NCBI GenBank assembly: GCA_025449115.1
Contig: JAHLKC010000132.1
Coordinates: 51,926-115,925 of the forward strand
Source: Chytridium lagenaria
Lineage: Eukaryota > Chytridiomycota > Chytridiomycetes > Chytridiales > Chytridiaceae
DNA: 64,000 nucleotides
Direction of reading: 5' to 3'
Below are positions 47,730 through 59,106 of this stretch, one piece after another; the stretch's first letter is position 1; every line of letters begins with the position of its first letter. The position numbers were made by a program, and so were the translations under genes. The notes under the pieces were generated by a model. That model saw only the letters and a program-made list of their open reading frames with translations. It did no database searches and was not told the origin of the DNA.

Positions 47730-49088
47730 TTATTGAGGGACAAAGTAGAGGGTACTAAAGAAAAAGAAGGCCGGTAGGTCGGTGCGCCACTTGAGGAGAG
47801 CGCGTTGCCAAGTGACTTCAGCGATGCGGGCGTTGGGGGTGACGGCTTTGGCTAATTGGGAGTAACGTGCCGCGGTAGCAGGAGAACGCCAATGGCCTGC
47901 AGCCATTGCCGCTGGGATACCATCAGACGTGACGACCGCGGAGATAGCAGAAGCGACGCGGAGGCCGTGTAGAGTCTCGTTAATGTAGCAACGTTTTTCA
48001 CGTAAAGCAGTTGCAAAACGTTGCTGCATAACGGGGTACGAAATTGAAGACTGTGGATCATAGAGAAACGGGGTAATGGTAGGGAAGACATAACGGCCAT
48101 CAAGGATGGGGAAACCCATAAGACGGGATTCGATAGCGTATTCACGTAAAGCGTGAATAATGCACGTAGCAGGGGTGGAGGCGGGGCGAAGGATAATTCG
48201 TTCGACCATGCCGGCTTTGATAGTTTTGCCGGTGTACAAAGAAATGTGAATTCCATTGCCGTCAGGGAGCCATGTAATAGCGTTGGGGTCGAGGCAATCA
48301 ATATCTGAGCCGCGGTAACCAGCCTCGGAAGTGAGGAGGCAGAAGGCAATGTTTTGCAAAGCAACGAGTCGTGTGTAGCGAGGGGAGCTGTTTACAGCGC
48401 GAGTCTGCCGAGCCTGATGAGCAATGGTAGACCAATGTGAAAGTGCGACAGTGAGTTTTTCGGGAAAGACAGGAGTGGCTTGCACAGGGGTAAGGAGTGA
48501 TGATTGACCTTCACGCTGGAGGAAATCAAGATACGATTTAACCATGGTGGAATCAGCAGGGTTGCCGGAACGGGTAAGCGGGGACCAAGGGTCTGACCAA
48601 CCAGCCGCCTGGAGGCCCGTTTTAAGTAAACTAATGTGGTTCTGTATGGAGGTGGGAGCAGCGCGAATGGGACAGAGTAATTTGGCGTGGGATTCGGAAA
48701 GTCTGTGGGGGCAGCGTGTTGGCGACAAGCAAGAGGAAGGAAGGCAACGAATAAAAGTACGCTTTTGGGCGGAAGCAATACCCTTGTGAGGACAATCTAT
48801 GTGGTGATACTGGGTATTGGCGGAGACGTCCTTCGAAATCAGGTAATCAACCACCAAGGAGGGATCGGCGGTAGTGAGGTCCACTGGTGGAATGAGGGAG
48901 GCGAGGAATGTAGAAAAGGCAGAAACAGCCTTATCTTTAAGAAGGACTTTTGGAAGTAGGGCAAGGGAAGAGGCAAAGGCTTCGCGTCGGGAAGTTAAAT
49001 AATCGTGGTTAATTGACGGAGGGAATGACGCGACGGGAGTGACGACTTGCGCACCACATTGGGAGCAAAACAAGTACGTTGGTTGCAT
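47730..49088 (-). CDS. tyrosine recombinase of the retrotransposon
   Basis: An open frame of 452 residues starting MQPTYLFCSQCG at 49088, with a CX2C pair at the N-terminus. The catalytic half shows the integrase signatures: the first Arg in GYRGSDIDCL, then LHGLR (HxxR), GHW and RSPATAARY with the nucleophilic Tyr. It would integrate a circular cDNA by site-specific recombination without target duplication. No frame break is seen, so this gene may be functional. It is the last gene of the element, ending 71 bp before repeat B1. Confidence 0.88.
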   Translation of the reverse strand: MQPTYLFCSQCGAQVVTPVASFPPSINHDYLTSRREAFASSLALLPKVLLKDKAVSAFSTFLASLIPPVDLTTADPSLVVDYLISKDVSANTQYHHIDCPHKGIASAQKRTFIRCLPSSCLSPTRCPHRLSESHAKLLCPIRAAPTSIQNHISLLKTGLQAAGWSDPWSPLTRSGNPADSTMVKSYLDFLQREGQSSLLTPVQATPVFPEKLTVALSHWSTIAHQARQTRAVNSSPRYTRLVALQNIAFCLLTSEAGYRGSDIDCLDPNAITWLPDGNGIHISLYTGKTIKAGMVERIILRPASTPATCIIHALREYAIESRLMGFPILDGRYVFPTITPFLYDPQSSISYPVMQQRFATALREKRCYINETLHGLRVASAISAVVTSDGIPAAMAAGHWRSPATAARYSQLAKAVTPNARIAEVTWQRALLKWRTDLPAFFFFSTLYFVPQ

Positions 49089-49379
49089 GGACGAGGCACA
49101 GCGGTGGCATGTGCGGAGAGGTGTGGAGGTCTAGAGGGGTAAATAAAATGGTGGTTAGGAAGGGTAAGGAAAGTTATGGAAGCGTAGAGAATACGGAGAG
49201 CGAGAATGAATATATTAAGAAGTTCAATTAAGCAACAACATGGAAAACAAAAAATCATAAGGTAATGGGAGGGTAGTGAGGGTCCGTGCGATGCGGCAGT
49301 AACCGCGGAGCATTAGTTCACCTTAGAACCTAACAGCCAGGAGGCTGTAGCGGCGGCAGCTAAAGGAGGGTACCAGGAT

Positions 49380-51454
49380 TCAAAAAGTTTGGGAACAACA
49401 ATGGTAAATGTCAGATGGAGGATAAGAGATGATGAATAGTAGGTGTGAGCATACAAAAAGGTGGGAATACGTAAAGGTGTTCAGGCGGGAGGTCGGGGTT
49501 AGGGTGCCAAGCCAAAAAATTGGTACCGGCGGCACCGGGACACAGGTAGCGAGAAAGAAAGCGGTCAACTTTGCGAGAAACGAGGTAGCCATGGCATCCA
49601 TGGTGAAAGGTCCGTGGCGATCGTGTATGCGTTGGAAGGCAGCCGGGAGGAGAGCAAAGTCAGCAGAAGAGTCTTCACGTGAAATGGCATCGGCTTCAGT
49701 ATTCTGGGTGCCAGGTATGTGATGGAACTGAGCTCGGATGCCTAAGGATTGGCATAAGGTAAAAATACGGCGGATTTGGAGGTTGATGGGGTTTGAGCGA
49801 GAAGATCCCTTAACGAGGGCCTTATAGAGACCTTCATTATCAACGCCAATATTCAACCAATCGCGAGAGGTAGGAGACAGCAAAGCGCGATTGAATTGAG
49901 GTGAGACGTAAATGTCCACAAAACAACGGTGAAGGTGTGGGGTGAAGGCGAGAAGGGAATTGTAGCATGCGACAGCTTCACGGAGGTTAATTGATGCACC
50001 CGCGGCGGCCAGGAGGTTTGTATCAAGATCGCCACCAGCCTGGAGGTCATGAGGGGAAGGCAGAAAAGTAGGTATGGCCGAAGACGTGGATGAGGTGGCG
50101 AGAGGAGCCGACTGGAAAAGGTGTCCACCCCAACGGGTGTTGCTGGCGTCAGTGCGGACGTCAAGATACGGTGGGCAGATGTAGCCCAAAGGTAAGGTGA
50201 ATTGCGACGGATGATGGAGGCCCATAAAGTTATTTTCGTCTAAGATAGCCGGTGTGAGATGGAGCAGGAAACGAGGGGTTTTATGGAGGAGAAGCTGACG
50301 GCGTGCTGTGGAAATGGCAAGATACAGATTGCGGGTGAAGGAGAGGCCCCAGGTGTGATTGTGGAAGGTGAGCACATTTACCGGCAAAACGCTCTAAAAC
50401 GGACAAATGTACCATAGGCCGCGAGAGAATTGTATCAACAAGGTCAAGGAAAACGGTTTGTTTATCGGCGGGAACGGAGAAAGTGCGTTCGTAGAGGTTG
50501 ACATTTAAACCAAGGAAACGAAAGAGAGGGTTTGCGGTAAAAATGGATTTCTTGATGGAGATAAAGTAACCAGTGAGGATACAGAGAAGACACCAAGCAG
50601 TAACGGCATCCGCGGAAGCACATGAGGGGGAGCAGGTGGCGGTAGTGCGAGGTGCGAGGGCGGCGTCATCAATCCATATGACGACCGGAATGTTCCAAGC
50701 GCGGATAAACCGCGTCAAGGCCGTAGCAAGGGTTTGGGTAATGTACGGAGAGGGGACCATCCAAATACTAAAACCGTGGCGACGAGGTAGTATGGAACAC
50801 CATCTAAAACTGTGATGGTGCCAAAGTATTTGTAACTAGATGGGTGGAGAGGTATGTTGTTGAAACAACTAGCAATGTCGATGACGGCAGCACAATGAGA
50901 ATCCCAATATGTTAACGAAAGAAGGCCTTCCATGGAGAACTTGGGGGGTTGCATCCAACAATTGAGAAGTGTGCAATCATCACATTTCCGTGGTTTTGTG
51001 GGTTCAATCAGAATGGGGGAAACCATATGGAGCGCCGAGGGAAGCCGGCGGAAACAGGGCCCAGAATGCGACGAGCCCCAGATGCGAGATCTTTCCGTGT
51101 CGAAGCTTCAACAAAGGCTGTGAAGTCAGAAGGAACAGGATAGGAAGGAGCGAGGCCGCGAGGAGGAGTATTGCTAGAGTAATTGATACCGCGGTGGGAA
51201 CCCGTGAAAGGTATCATGAAGTCTTCCACACGAACTCCTTCCGTAACCCATTTGGATATAATTGCGGCCTCGGCCGGAGGAGAATATGCCAAGACTTCGG
51301 TCCACATTGAAAGAGTGGAAGCGTTAACGCAACCCGCAACAAAATGATCCGGGTCAGGGAAAGGTATTTGGGAAGGTGTTAGGTGGTGTGAGCCGTTCAG
51401 AACGTCATGAGGAGGGACGTTAAGGTGGAGCGGGGAGGTGGGTGGTTTTCGCAC
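49380..51454 (-). CDS. reverse transcriptase-RNase H polyprotein of the retrotransposon, frame-broken
   Basis: RT motif A is AAVIDIASCFNNIPLHP (about 50890), and the catalytic box is VVIWIDDAAL (about 50680), an unusual (W)IDD in place of YxDD but with both Asp present. RNase H follows with DVRTDASNTRWGG (about 50160), the Glu in NLREAVACY (49970) and the Asp in VDNEGLYKAL (49830). The tail carries HHIPGTQNTEADAISRE, typical of DIRS/Ngaro elements. The ORF is split into at least four overlapping frames near 51010, 50760 and 50370. These may be programmed, but the same kind of break affects host genes, so assembly error is more likely. Annotated as one gene, with breaks noted. Confidence 0.82.
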
Positions 51455-51549
51455 CGGAGAGGAAACACCAGCTGGATGGAGTGGGAAGCTGGTTGTTGAA
51501 TAAAATGGTAGGGTAAATAAACGGATAGTTGGAGGACATCATTTATTGA

Positions 51550-53234
51550 CTAAGATGTAAAGAACAAAAAATCGGTTGAAGGAAAAGAATTAAGTAGGGC
51601 ATTTATTACGCACGCAAAGGTCACTGGTAGGGCTTGCCTTTTGGCAAGGTTGGGAGCAGGTATGGCCGAAGTGGCCTTTGCCGTGGCAGTGGCCGCAAGT
51701 GTGTTCCTTACGAGGTTTACGAGTGGAGCCGGAGGAGGTCGGAGTAGAAGCAGAAATGAGGGGACGATCATAAGGTCGTGGGTTGGTGGTGTGGGAGTAG
51801 GATGATCGGAACGACGCTGCGTCTTGAGGTGGGCTGTCATACGCACGGTCTCGCCAAGACGACGTTGAACGGCGGCGACTTTGGTAGTAATAAGGCTGGC
51901 ATTGGTACTCGGCATGTACCAACCCAAAACGTCAAGAAGAGCAATGACTTCCAGCTTGAAGGGAAGGAAGGAATCGTCAGGAAGACGGAAGTAGTTGCCG
52001 GAGCTAAGAGTTTCCCAGGCATCGATCTGGGCAGGCGAGAGACAACGGCATTCAACACCGATCTGGCGGATTTGGTTGAGGTGGTGGAACAAGGCTTCGC
52101 GACTGGAAGACCAAGCGGGGGAGCCAAGGTCGTGGCGGGTAAACATAGTAGCTTCATTGCGGAAGAATCGCCAGGCGGAGACATAAATAGAGATGTCCTA
52201 TGGAAAGGACAAAAGAGAAAGGAAGAGAAAATTAGGAAAGGGTATGAAAGGAAAGGAGGATAATAATCCAATGGTCGAGGACGGTAGTATCCAAAAGGAG
52301 GAACGACGGTTGTCGAGGGTGTAAGGAAGACGGTCGTCTTTAGAAGGATGGAAGGTGGGAGGACGGTTGTCCGAAAAGAAGAAGGAGGACGGCAGTCCTA
52401 TGGGTAGGCAGCTGCCCACGTGTGGTCAAGTGCAGACCATAATAAAATGCAACAGAAAGAGAAACAGTGGATGAACGAAAAGAGTGCAACGGAAAGGAGG
52501 GCTTGCTACCATCATCCCGTGGAATGGTGGAAAAGCGTGCCCTGGGTTTAAAGACCCAATGGAAGAAAGAGTTTGAAAGAAAGAGAAGGAATAACGACAA
52601 GACTTACAGGAAGAAGAGGGTCGTCAAGCCTGTCAGCATCGACAAGAAACTGGCCGAGGTCCAAGGCAGTTGAAGGTGCGGGATGCAAAGGAGGTCGGGT
52701 AGTACCGGTGCGTAAAGCGACGGTAAGTTGTGCCGCAGTCAGTCGATGCTGATTTTCAAGGAAGTCAATACGGGCTTGAAGCTGGCGACGGACTTCTTCG
52801 TCGCCATTATCACCGGGACCAGCGTGAAGAACAATGGCGTTCGCCGGGTTAGCGATATGGGGATTGGCGTTTCCATCGTTGTCAAGGTTAGCAGCATTGG
52901 CATCTCCATTTGCATTGCCATTATCAATGTTGTTAATGTTATTAGCGGCATTTCCGCCATCACCGTGGGCACCATTACCCTGACCACCATCGTTCTGCGC
53001 ATTTGGACCACCGAAGGCGACCAACAGCGTGTTTGGGTCCATAGCAGGACGGGGGTCGATAGCGGAAAGGTAAGCCATAACATTAGGCAACAGGGTCAAG
53101 AGAGAATTCGGGAGGGGAGGTACCATGCCCAAAGCCAACGCGACGGTGCGGAGATTGCGGTATTGGAAAGCACTCATAAGAGTGCCGTCGTAAGTGGTGG
53201 TGTTAGGGTCGAGGGGGGGTAGGGCAGCAGCCAT
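51550..53234 (-). CDS. Gag-like region of the retrotransposon with CCHC zinc knuckle
   Basis: It starts MAAALPPLDPNTTTYDG at 53234, just inside repeat A1. An Asn/Gly/Asp-rich linker (about 52990-52790) and a short coiled coil (RRQLQARIDFLENQHRL) follow. A second block (52190-51850) is a helical capsid-like region, and the C-terminus holds a CGHCHGKGHFGHTC knuckle (CX2CX4HX4C) near 51690, typical of nucleocapsid RNA binding. The two blocks are separated by 52200-52600, which contains stop codons in all frames and may be an intron or a gap between two genes. One frame break lies near 51850. Function inferred from order and knuckle; the capsid part is not recognised by motif. Confidence 0.65.
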
Positions 53235-53263
53235 TGAGGAGCAAGCGAGCGAAGAGTCCGAAA

Positions 53264-53432
53264 GAAACGATGAACTGAGGACTGCACCAAGGATGCAGTT
53301 GTGATGAAGGAAAATGGGCAATCTGCCCATATTCCCATCTCCGCCGACTTCAATGCTTCACAGTGTCCGAACTAGTCCGGACATGTGTAACATTGAAGTC
53401 AGCCTGAAATCTTCAGTCATATATTCAGATAA
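53264..53432 (-). repeat. split direct repeat A, outer copy (A1)
   Basis: 169 bp at the 5' terminus of the element (element orientation), just upstream of the Gag-like ORF. It differs from the internal copy at one base in the GCCG(A/T)CTTC region and by an extra A after CCGGAC. Confidence 0.9.
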
Positions 53433-53433
53433 T

Positions 53434-54544
53434 ATCTCCAATAAAAAGAAGGAATTCTTCAAGTCCAATTTTTGCTTTCTCATATATTCTTTACATACAT
53501 CAACAATATTATACATGAACTGGAAAAGGGTATGGAAAAAAGGGGGGACGAATTACATACTAAAATACAACACTACAGGTGTGAAAACGATTGAAATAGA
53601 GGGGGGGTGGGTAAAAGAGTCGACATGGAAACGGACGACAAACGTCTGAGCGATCACACGTCTATTCTAAAAATATGCACACCGGTCCCCCCCAAAAAAA
53701 CACGCAACGTTCATCATAAAAAAACGTTAACGAAAGGGGATCAATGTTTGTTGCCTCCCCCCAAAAAAACGTCGGAACGATCATACATCTATTTAAAAAC
53801 TCCACTCATAAACAACAATGTCCAAAAAAAAAGGAAACGTTCATCATAAAAAAACACATAGAAGCAAAAAGGATCGATGTTGTTTTGTTAAAGGCATAAG
53901 ACAGGGAGAAGGAGTAAACGACGGATAAAAAGATTGAGAAATCGGGCAAAAAACCACACACAAAAAAATAGAAAAAAAAATCCAATGAGGGAAACAAATA
54001 ATTCGGAAACCCACAAAAAATACAACACTAAAAAAAAACAAACACTAAAACTATAACGACACCCCCATCCTCCCGAAACAAACAATTACCCAAGAGAGAT
54101 GGTGGGGGATAAAACATTGACAAAACATATGGGTTACAACACATCCAAGAAAAAAACTAACGACAACGATACATACATACAGGTAGGCCAATCACAGAAA
54201 AAAATCGGGGAGAGAGCGCGGGAAGCGGGAGACAAAGCCATAAACCAAACACCCATCAAACAGAAATGGAACGATATAACAGAGAAAAACACCAACAATC
54301 ATGTCGCATCTCCCTCCCGCTTCTCATCCTCATGACCCCCAAAAGTCTATCAATCGAGAACCCTCCACGCTTCTCCTTCCCCACCAACCCCCCTTTATCC
54401 AACAAAGTCGCAGCCGCGCTCAAAGCATTCAACGCATCCCCACCTCTCGGCGCAACCGGGGAATGCGCTGAAGAAGGGGCGTCACAAGGTGTTCACCTAA
54501 ATGCAGGGATGGCGGTTGCGGTGGCGGTGGTGGGGTTGGTCTTT
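53434..54544. other. A/C-rich low-complexity intergenic region
   Basis: Right flank of the retrotransposon. Runs of A interrupted by CCCC are frequent. A 20-bp word (aacgttcatcataaaaaaac) occurs at about 53707 and 53834, and related half-copies lie between. No coding signal. Confidence 0.6.
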
Positions 54545-57314
54545 TCAGGTGATGGTAAGACTGTTGCGATGGGAAAGGTGGGAAATACGATGGTTGGGAT
54601 GGGTACGTGGATTCATTGTGAGGTGGGTATGTTGATGGATGGTAAGGGGGTTGGTAGGTGGATCGGTCGGGTGGTGGATGCATAGAGTAGGTGTTGGAAT
54701 AGGGGGTGGGTAAGGGTGATCGGCGGTTGGGGGTGCGTGTCGAGTTTGGGAGGAGGTGGATGGGGAGGGGGAGGTGGAGGAGGGTGCGGCTGAGGACGTG
54801 ACGGCATGGATGGCGTTGAGTTGACGACGGTTAGGGATGACAATGGAAGACGCGCCGGCATGGAGACCACCTTCGCCGTCGCGTTTTTCTTCAACTTCGA
54901 GGTGTCGACGGAGTGCGTCACTTCTTGCGAATCCGAGATGACTAGGGTAAATGTCGCATGCAGTTAGATATCATTGTTGTGGGGATTCAAAAGATGACAA
55001 AGGCAGAAAAAAAAAGTAACAAAAACAAATAAAGGATCAAGAAAAATAAAAGACGCCAATTGATTTTAAGAATGGATCTACATACCAAAAGTTGCACGTC
55101 CACGGCCTGCTCCCTGAATGCAACGACCTCGTATGCCTCTGCAAGTCATGCTTCCTCCTAAAAGTGACAGAACTACATTACGGCGTTAACCCAAATTTCC
55201 ACCAGGATTTGCAACATGGAAAAGATAGAGAGACAAGACACGGGGATTAAAGACCACCAAAAAAAAAAAAAAAAGGAAAAAAAAAAAAGATAAGCCTCCA
55301 AAAAAGGATAAAGTCACAGTAGCACAATGTACGACATCGAAAATAAGGTTGCTGAATGAATTACCCAGCCAGCGGTTCGACTCCGGAAATACCCGGCCCA
55401 GTGTGCACCCATATTCAGACACTTTCATCCTTCCCTCCATGCCCACACCCATGGCACCCTTCAACCCCTCTGTTCAACCTTCCCTGTGCATCCATCACCA
55501 ATGAACCAGAAAGACGACGTCCCCGCCCTCCACCCAATACCGATCCTTTGATCCCTTTAAACACATGATGTCACACCACATCATCCTACCCACACCCCAC
55601 AATATTACATGGGTACCATCAAAATGAGCACCCTTTGGCGGCGTCTTTCTCAACATACCGCCATAACCGCCTGCATTCAGCCCTCCTTTCCCTTCCTTGT
55701 CCTCCCTCTCTCCCGTCGTTTACAATAATGAAAAAAAAAAAGAAGAAAAACAAAAACACACCCCAAAAAAAAAAAAAAAAGGACAAAAGAAAAGGCGAAT
55801 ATTAAAGCCCTTTCAAAGCACTCAAAGGCAAAAAATAAAAAAAAGCCTTCACAAAGCCAATAAGAGAGAGAGAGAAAATGGATTTCAAAGACGAGGAGAA
55901 AGGCAAACTTACCAATGTGAACAAGCAAAGGGTCGCTGCTCACTATGCACCAACGCATGTGATCTCAAATTAAATCGTCTCGTAAACGTTTTTCCACATC
56001 CAGGGTACGGGCAATCGTAGGACCGCATCGAGGAATCGGGGTTATCGTCTTCCTCGTTTTTCGAAAGCGAGTCAGAGGTGGACCGTGACTGCGGGATGTG
56101 GGGAATGTCGTCGTCAACGTCTTCACGTTTGATGTGGGCGCGTGAAGAAGTGGGGGGTTCTTGAACGCGTGGACGGACGCGACGAGAGTCAGAGACTTCG
56201 TGATCTTGTTCTTCACGTGAACGGCGGAGGTGAGTTGAATTGGCGTCTGGGACGTTCGGGTTAATGTGATGTTGGTAGTGGGATGTTGGCGGGTGGTAGG
56301 GCGGTTCATGTTGTGGTTGGTAATTATGTGGCGGTTGTTGGTGAGGGTGGTAGGGTTGGTGATGCGGGTGTGTAGGGTAGGTAGGCGTGTATGGGTGTTG
56401 TTGAGGGTACGAATGGTGTTGTTGCGGATGTTGATGTTGGTAATGACTTTGATGGTTGGGTGGAGGTGGTGGTATGGGATTATATGAAGAATAATACGGA
56501 GCGACGTTGTTGTTGCCATGGTTCCTGCCGTTATTGCTGTATGGGACTCCAGAAAAGGGGCAGCAGCAGACGGCCCTGGAGCGTAATGTGGGTGAGGGGC
56601 AGAGCGATGAGATGCCATGCCACCACCTAATACAGCAAGGCATATTTGTTGGATTGTGGTAGTGAAGGTTGTGGTGAGGGGTGTTGTAAGGATAAGAAGT
56701 TGAGGTTGGGAAGCGTGTGATTGAGGATGATCCGGGTAATGTGAGTGGGCGGAAGAGGGAGAGGGTGGTGGAAGGGACGATAAAGATGGGAGCGAAGTCG
56801 GTGGATAAGGTGAACGGTCATGCGAAGGGTAATAGGAAGGCGGGTGTGGTTGTGGTGGATAATGGGTGCTCCTTGAAGTCGGCGGGGGCAGTGGACGTTG
56901 ATGATGGTGATCCGATGGGTGCTCTTGCGAACCTTCAGACGGTGGAGGAGGATGCGACTCCATCGGCACCACAGAGTTTCCAGCAAAGGGCGGCTGCCGC
57001 AAAGGAGTTACAACACTGCTCGAAAGTGCTCGACGTCCTTGGCCGGTAGGACTAGATTCTGACGGAAGCGAAAAGGGCGGGGATGAAAACGGTGAAGGGT
57101 ATGATGAAGCTGGTGGAGATGGTAAAAGCTGGTCTTGCTTTTCAGTATGTAAAGATGCTGCAGCAGTGTGGAGAAGGAGAAGGCCAGACGAGGCGAGGTG
57201 ATGATTTGACGTCTCTGGCGATGAGGAGCGGGGATGCATGTGCTTTGTGCTTTGGATCTGATGGAAGCCAGCAGTGAAAGTCTCGTAAAAAAAAGGCCAA
57301 GGTGTCGTTTTCAA
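54545..57314 (-). CDS. C2H2 zinc-finger transcription factor with His/Pro-rich N-terminus
   Basis: Start at 57314 or, more plausibly, the inner Met at about 57236 (MHPRSSSPE). The N-terminal part is a Pro/His/Tyr/Ser-rich activation-domain-like region. Three C2H2 fingers are assembled across introns. Finger 1 is YDCPYPGCGKTFTRRFNLRSH near 56000. Finger 2 is split by an intron 55912-55173: FACSH plus C-SVTF-RRKHDLQRH. Finger 3 is split by another intron 55085-54942: WTCNFC plus HLGFARSDALRRH. Both junctions restore correct Cys/His spacing. The pattern resembles Crz1-like fungal regulators but I do not assign orthology. The stop at 54545 follows a Thr/Pro/His-rich tail; an alternative tail in another frame (54683-54429) is more Pro/Tyr-like. 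Frame switches occur near 56700 and at the CCCCTTTT run near 56555, so the N-terminal half is uncertain. Confidence 0.75.
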
Positions 57315-57601
57315 AACGGTTGAGCGTGAGGTTGTGGAAGGTAATTCCGTTCCTTGCCCAAGACTTCTTCGCCCTCTTTTTTTTGCCTCGTCTGTCCGAA
57401 GGAGTGGTAAGAAGTAATCAGAAAAAACTTTCTGTTTTTTATTTCTATGCGGAGATGTGACCGACGGGCGTTGTCTTATTCTCGTAATTTGTAATGCGAA
57501 GAGAGGCAGCGAAGGATGCGCAGAGGATTTGTTGAGATATAAATATCGTAACCTTTATCCTCAGCGTCTGAGGGGCGCTTTCCAAATAAATGAAACGATG
57601 G

Positions 57602-57705
57602 GGATGGATGGATGGATGAACGCTGAATGAATGAATGAACCGATTAATGAAACAATCGGCTTGTTTGAATAGATTTGGATGGATGGATGGGTGGATGGGT
57701 GGATA
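57602..57705. repeat. GGAT/TGAA tetranucleotide microsatellites
   Basis: GGAT units at about 57602-57618, TGAA units at 57623-57640 and GGAT/GGGT units at 57677-57705. Confidence 0.85.
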
Positions 57706-57875
57706 GATAAGAGGAGATATTGAAGGTACCAAGATAGTCTCAAGGTAAAGACTGCACATAAAATTTCAGTAAGTCCCGTCCCGTCCCGCGTAAAGATAAC
57801 TTGGTGCAAGTCAAGATTACCTCTTTTTAGTATTCTTTCGTTATATGAAGAGAGGGTATTCTGTTGTTTACTTGG

Positions 57876-57896
57876 TGATGATGATGATGATGATGA
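57876..57896. repeat. GAT trinucleotide microsatellite
   Basis: Seven uninterrupted GAT units. Confidence 0.9.
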
Positions 57897-59106
57897 ACGA
57901 TGGTGTTGTGATATGGGTTGATGGGTGATGGGATGATGGGTAACGATGGTGGTAGTGATGGATGGTCAATAGTATTAAAACATGTAAAGACTTGGGTAGG
58001 TATGTAGTGAAATACGTAGAAATATATCCATAAAAAAAGGAGCAAGTTTTTACTTTAATTTTTTACCTAGAGAGAGGACCCCTCTAAAATAAAAAAAGGT
58101 CCCTTTTTCCCTTTGGAAAAAAACTTTTTGGTTCATGGCAATTGTGACACGGTCATGGAGGATTAATTATTGGGTAAATTATTTATGTTTTAGTTGGTGT
58201 AACTCAATATATACCTAGGGCCCAGGCTGATAAGCGCATATTTTTATTTATTTAATTTATTTAATTCTTTCAGCAAGAAAAACCTTTGGTTCTTACTATT
58301 ATTTGCTGTCTACCCATGTTACCCAGTAATAGGGATTCATATACCCAAGTCCTAGAGGGTTTTTAGCCCAGAGAGAAAGCGGACCTCGTAGAACCGACGT
58401 ACCACTGCGCCGTCTTTGCTGTAAAAATGTGTCTTTTATTCAATTATTGCTGGAACTGGCTGATAAAGACAAAAAGCCTCGATATATTGCCGTTCCGGAC
58501 AAACAACCAAAAAAACTCCACGCCAACGCCCATCCCATCACAAAACCCTTCCTCCCTTGCTCCTCTCTCTCTGCTAGCAACAACCCTCCTCTTCTCCTCT
58601 CCTCCCACCACTTCTGCAACAGCCATCGTCAGAGCAGCACCCACCCCAAATCGAGCAACATGTGTGACATGACCATGGACTGAAGCAATAAGAAAATAAA
58701 AAGCCACTTGGAGAATCGGATGATGCATCATCAAATATGTCATGACTCTCAACTTTAAGGCTGGTGAGATTTCGCGCATGCGTCTGCGCGTAAAGGCTTT
58801 TGTTTCATTTTTTGTAAAGGCGTTATATATCTCTTCAGCCAACAAAGGCTTTATCGAAATAAAGTAAATGAATTCAGAGGACCATTAGTTCTATAAAGCG
58901 TTCTCAAATCCAAATCCAACAATAATTTTATCCATATCCAATAAATACAACGGCGAAGACCTATCAAAGCAGACAAGTACGCAAAGGATCGGGGAGGTGA
59001 CTGCGGGAGTGGGGGTGGGGGTATATCCATTTCTCAAATGTCACTCATGTGTCAAAATACAAATGGGTTTGGAAGAGGTTCTAGGTTGACGATGGTAAAG
59101 GCTGCA

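Larger units (their letters stand above)
47138..53433 (-). mobile_element. tyrosine-recombinase retrotransposon with split direct repeats (PAT/Ngaro-like)
   Basis: In element orientation (right to left) the order is A1 (53432-53264), Gag-like ORFs, RT-RNase H, tyrosine recombinase, B1 (47659-47591), A2 (47590-47423), a 216-bp unique segment and B2 (47206-47138). This A1-genes-B1-A2-B2 arrangement is the split direct repeat of PAT and Ngaro elements and differs from the inverted repeats of DIRS1 proper. The A copies differ by one substitution and one single-base indel over 168 bp, suggesting recent activity. No DIRS-type methyltransferase domain is visible between RNase H and recombinase. No target-site duplication is seen, as expected for recombinase-mediated insertion. 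It lies between host genes and breaks none of them. Confidence 0.85.
57315..59106. other. low-complexity intergenic region with microsatellites
   Basis: No convincing gene in about 1.8 kb. It contains GGAT/GGGT tetranucleotide tracts, a GAT trinucleotide run and an AT-rich part (58030-58350). The 133-residue minus-strand frame at 58845-58444 has one hydrophobic stretch but no motif. Confidence 0.55.

Noticed and set aside
49380..51454. Programmed ribosomal frameshifting in the RT region
   Set aside because: No shared slippery heptamer with a downstream pseudoknot was recognised, and similar breaks occur in host genes.
57876..57896. Possible CRISPR or phase-variation type repeat
   Set aside because: Simple GAT microsatellite in eukaryotic DNA, with no spacer structure.
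58380..58420. tRNA- or SINE-like A-box (minus strand GGCGCAGTGG)
   Set aside because: The A-box-like word is present, but no B-box at the right distance and no cloverleaf could be drawn.
58444..58845. 133-residue minus-strand frame with one hydrophobic stretch
   Set aside because: No motif, no supported splice partner, and the opposite strand is equally open; kept as intergenic.
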